Source of the DNA: Marinobacter nauticus
Lineage (GTDB): Bacteria > Pseudomonadota > Gammaproteobacteria > Enterobacterales > Shewanellaceae
Direction of reading: 5' to 3'
DNA: 64,000 nt
Assembly: GCF_019801015.1 (NCBI RefSeq)
Contig: NZ_JAHVJZ010000010.1
Location: 1-64,000 of the forward strand
This document shows, piece after piece, positions 61,930-64,000 of this stretch (within the stretch, counting starts at the first letter, position 1; every line of letters starts with the position of its first letter). Below the pieces are notes generated by a model. That model made no database searches and had not been told where the DNA came from. It worked only from the letters and a program-made list of their open reading frames with translations. The position numbers and the translations under genes were made by a program.

Positions 61930-62000
61930 CCTTTCTGTGATCACACTTCCTTTTTCCGTGCGGGCGTGGCCTGGCCACTCATTCGGACTATCAGGGAAGG
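61930..62000 (+). promoter_or_regulatory. Possible translational expression platform of the riboswitch
   Basis: No stem followed by a T run is present between the aptamer and the ATG at 62009, so transcription termination is unlikely. CCTTTC at 61930-61935 can pair with GGAAGG at 61995-62000, the ribosome site of the ParA-like gene, and a second pyrimidine tract (CTTCCTTTTTCC, about 61945-61956) could compete. This suggests ligand-dependent hiding of the ribosome site; it is inference from base pairing by eye. Confidence 0.35.
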
Positions 62001-62008
62001 AATCGATC

Positions 62009-62707
62009 ATGATCATCCTTGTCGGCGGCGAGAAGGGAGGCAGCGGCAAAAGCTGCCTGGCACAAAACATAGCGGTGTACCTCAAGACAGAGCTGGAAGG
62101 TAATGTGCTGATGGTGGACTGCGACCCCCAGCGCACCACCTCGGACTGGGTCCAGGAGCGCTGTTCCAACCCGCATCTCCCCCACATCAACTGCATTCAA
62201 CTGTACGGTAAAATCCGTAACGAGCTGCTTAGCCTTCGTGAGCGTTATGACTATCTGGTGATTGATTGTGGCGGTCAGGACAACCTGGCGCTGCGCTCTT
62301 CCATGGCGGTGGCCGACCATGTGCTGGTGCCGTTGCGTCCTAAGCGGCGTGATCTGAAAACTGTCGAGCATATGGAAGACATCGTCTCCACCTGCCAGAT
62401 GGTGAACCCGCGGATGAACATGGCGTTCGTCATTACTCAATGCCCCTCCTTGCCGTCACTGGCGCCGCGCATTCTGGAAGCAAAAGAGGTGTGCCGTTCC
62501 TACGATATGACGGTACTGGATGCGGTGACGTTCAGTCGCAATATGTACGATGACAGTGAAGAGTCCGGCATGTCGGTGATGGAGTCGGAGCCGGATGGCA
62601 AGTGTGCTGCTGAGATCCGCAGCATCATTCAGGAGCTGCTGTGCCGTGGACAGGGGGTGGGTGATGAGTTTACTCAACTTGAAACGCACGTCGCCGTCGG
62701 TCAGTAA
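62009..62707 (+). CDS. ParA/MinD family ATPase under riboswitch control
   Basis: The 232-residue protein has the deviant Walker A motif KGGSGKS at 9-15 with the signature lysine, the A' motif VDCDPQRTTSDW and a Walker B-like YLVIDCGGQDN, so it should be a dimerising ParA-type ATPase lacking an N-terminal DNA-binding domain (the short type Ib-like form). The ATG at 62009 follows AGGGAAGG; the frame is open 24 codons upstream into the riboswitch leader but without family similarity. It overlaps the small downstream gene by 44 bases, a ParA plus small-partner arrangement. Replicon partitioning is unlikely at this chromosomal site; positioning of a cellular cargo is a reasonable inference. Confidence 0.85.
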   Translation: MIILVGGEKGGSGKSCLAQNIAVYLKTELEGNVLMVDCDPQRTTSDWVQERCSNPHLPHINCIQLYGKIRNELLSLRERYDYLVIDCGGQDNLALRSSMAVADHVLVPLRPKRRDLKTVEHMEDIVSTCQMVNPRMNMAFVITQCPSLPSLAPRILEAKEVCRSYDMTVLDAVTFSRNMYDDSEESGMSVMESEPDGKCAAEIRSIIQELLCRGQGVGDEFTQLETHVAVGQ

Positions 62708-62999
62708 CCGGGAGGCAATGACCGCTCAGGAGCAGGAAGAGCAGCTTGAGGCGTTCATCAATGGTGCGGTGGCGTACGGTGCGGGCAAGGGCGAGGTGGT
62801 GTCACTGTCCCGGGCCCGGCCCGAGCAAAGCCTGCGAAGTCGCAAAGCCAACTTCAGCCTTAATGAGCCTGCCATAGAGCGTCTGACTCTTTTGGCTCAG
62901 CATACCGGCATTCCCAAATCCCGGCTGATCCGAATCTGGCTTGATCAGATTGACTGGAACCGCGATCTGGAGCGGTACCTGACCAGCAATACTCCCTGA
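62664..62999 (+). CDS. Small ribbon-helix-helix-like partner of the ParA-type ATPase
   Basis: The 111-residue protein starts inside the end of the ATPase gene at an ATG preceded by GGGGGTG. The first 60 residues are polar and look flexible. Residues about 75-105 (ANFSLNEPAIERLTLLAQHT then GIPKSRLIRIWLDQI) fit a beta strand plus two helices of a ribbon-helix-helix DNA-binding domain, as in small ParB-like or CopG-like partners. The overlap predicts coupled synthesis with the ATPase. Binding to DNA and to the ATPase are inferred from arrangement. Confidence 0.7.
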   Translation: MSLLNLKRTSPSVSNREAMTAQEQEEQLEAFINGAVAYGAGKGEVVSLSRARPEQSLRSRKANFSLNEPAIERLTLLAQHTGIPKSRLIRIWLDQIDWNRDLERYLTSNTP

Positions 63000-63015
63000 C
63001 GTTCCCAACCGTCAC

Positions 63016-63043
63016 CGGGGGGCAATCCTGCCCCCTTTTTTTT
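63016..63043 (+). terminator. Terminator of the riboswitch-controlled gene pair
   Basis: GGGGGCA/TGCCCCC stem at about 63018-63035 with an ATCC loop and eight T residues, about 20 bases past the stop codon. Confidence 0.9.
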
Positions 63044-63071
63044 CTTCCACAATCTTTCGACAAAAAGCCGA

Positions 63072-63077
63072 TATAAT
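63072..63077 (+). promoter_or_regulatory. Consensus -10 element of the DUF368 gene
   Basis: TATAAT at 63072-63077 would start transcription at about 63084, 31 bases before the ATG at 63115. The matching -35 position is weak. Confidence 0.45.
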
Positions 63078-63114
63078 CCCCCCGACTGCATCAATCTGTG
63101 AGTGTTGTTCCTTA

Positions 63115-64000
63115 ATGAATTTTGACTTCCGCACCTTTTTCAAAGGGATGGCGATGGGTGCCGCCGACGTGGTCCCCGGCGTATCCGGTGGCACCATTGC
63201 GTTTATCAGTGGCATCTACGATCAACTGCTGGAGAGCATCCGGCGAATTAACCCCAACCTGATTGGCGTCTGGCGCCAACAAGGGCTGTCCGGCGCCTGG
63301 CAGCACATCAATGGCACCTTCTTGGTGACTCTGCTGTCCGGCATCCTGACCAGCATCCTGACGCTGGCGCGAGTGATTACTTACCTGCTGGAGCACCACC
63401 CGGTACCGCTGTGGAGTTTCTTCTTCGGCCTTATCCTGATTTCGCTGGTGCACATTGGCCGCTCCATCAAAGGGCATGGCATCGGCACCCTGGTGGCGGC
63501 GCTGGCCGGGTTTGGCTTTGCCTACTTTATTACCGTGTCCAACCCGTTGGCACTGGAAGCCAGTTACCTGAACTTCCTGCTTGGCGGCATGGTAGCCATC
63601 TGCGCCATGATTCTGCCGGGGATCTCCGGTTCCTTTATTCTGCTGCTGTTGGGCCTGTACGGGCCGGTTCTGGCAGCGGTGAAAGGGCTGGACCTGACTG
63701 TTATCGCCATCTTCGCCACCGGCTGTGCGCTGGGTCTGCTGACCTTCTCCCATCTGCTCAGCTTCCTGTTGCGCCGATTCCATGGTCTGACGCTGGCGTT
63801 CCTGTGCGGTTTGATGCTGGGCACCCTGGAGAAGATCTGGCCCTGGAAAGAGGTGTTGAGCTGGCGCACCAACTCCAGCGGCGAGCGGGTTCCCCTGCTG
63901 GAACAGGCGATCTCTCCGGGCCACTATGAAGCCCTGAACGGGGTGTCCGCTCAGGTACCCCTGGCGCTGGTTTGTGCGCTCGCGGGCATTGGCCTGGTGT
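63115..64000 (+). CDS. popT: DUF368 family (PopT-type) undecaprenyl-phosphate translocase, partial
   Basis: The frame opens at the ATG at 63115 and continues past the window end, giving 295 visible residues. It is a polytopic membrane protein with the DUF368 signature MGAADVVPGVSGGTIAFISGIY at about 14-35 and a second, related PGISG motif, ILPGISGSFILLLLGLYGPV, at about 163-182, the internal duplication expected for an inverted-repeat transporter. DUF368 proteins of Vibrio (PopT) were reported to recycle undecaprenyl phosphate across the inner membrane for cell-wall synthesis. The gene has its own promoter and follows the terminator of the ParA-like pair. The 3' end lies outside the window. 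Confidence 0.88.
   Translation, partial: MNFDFRTFFKGMAMGAADVVPGVSGGTIAFISGIYDQLLESIRRINPNLIGVWRQQGLSGAWQHINGTFLVTLLSGILTSILTLARVITYLLEHHPVPLWSFFFGLILISLVHIGRSIKGHGIGTLVAALAGFGFAYFITVSNPLALEASYLNFLLGGMVAICAMILPGISGSFILLLLGLYGPVLAAVKGLDLTVIAIFATGCALGLLTFSHLLSFLLRRFHGLTLAFLCGLMLGTLEKIWPWKEVLSWRTNSSGERVPLLEQAISPGHYEALNGVSAQVPLALVCALAGIGLV

Overview
The window is a G+C-rich (roughly 60%) gammaproteobacterial chromosome segment. Protein families and gene order (astB-topA-cysB, mfd next to csiV and lolCDE, comEC-msbA-lpxK-kdsB, gltA facing sdhCDAB-sucABCD, VolA-type surface lipase, GlyGly-CTERM chitinase) point to the marine Alteromonadales/Vibrionales, most likely Ferrimonas or a close relative. 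That assignment is inference from gene content; no rRNA gene is present. There are no tRNA genes, CRISPR arrays, prophage or intact transposase genes.

Layout. 1-174 is the right part of a structured repeat that recurs at 14965-15114. 178-11660 carries yciK, a Pla-1/cef-VolA-type lipase lipoprotein, sohB, a LysR regulator divergent from a SnoaL-like enzyme, a dicarboxylate symporter, an Ig-like (Big_1) lipoprotein and astB. 12025-21018 carries topA, a non-coding structured element (14717-15114), an unknown coiled-coil membrane protein, cysB, sdaA, nagZ, ycfP, a likely small RNA and acyP. 21008-37963 is envelope-biogenesis territory: csiV, mfd, a PilZ-like gene, lolCDE, speG, ppiC, an apparently inserted AT-rich cassette, a hexapeptide acetyltransferase, a DUF2062 gene, comEC, msbA-lpxK-ycaR-kdsB. 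38029-49190 holds a secreted chitinase, a two-gene membrane protein/MBL-hydrolase unit and a three-gene RND efflux operon. 49415-60635 is the TCA block: gltA on the minus strand, sdhCDAB and sucABCD on the plus strand. 60695-64000 holds a 22-residue small ORF, an Fe(II)/2-oxoglutarate oxygenase, a c-di-GMP-I riboswitch heading a ParA-like/ribbon-helix-helix gene pair, and the start of a DUF368 (PopT-type) transporter.

How the genes work together. LolCDE, MsbA, LpxK, KdsB, CsiV, NagZ and PopT all serve the envelope (lipoproteins, LPS, peptidoglycan recycling, carrier lipid). Citrate synthase, succinate dehydrogenase, 2-oxoglutarate dehydrogenase and succinyl-CoA synthetase form an almost continuous half of the TCA cycle. 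AstB and SdaA feed amino-acid carbon and nitrogen into it. The secreted lipase and chitinase suit a particle-degrading marine lifestyle.

Most noteworthy signals: (1) a textbook-looking c-di-GMP-I (GEMM) riboswitch in front of a chromosomal ParA-like ATPase and its small overlapping partner; (2) a non-coding, heavily structured ~400 nt element bounded by two related hairpins, resembling an ORF-less IS200/IS605-type or HEARO/omega-RNA-type element, with a second copy of its right part at the window start; (3) a duplicated ppiC 3' end flanking an AT-rich cassette; (4) a promoter-two-hairpin-terminator unit that looks like a ~55 nt small RNA; (5) a 22-codon membrane ORF after sucD with a strong ribosome binding site.
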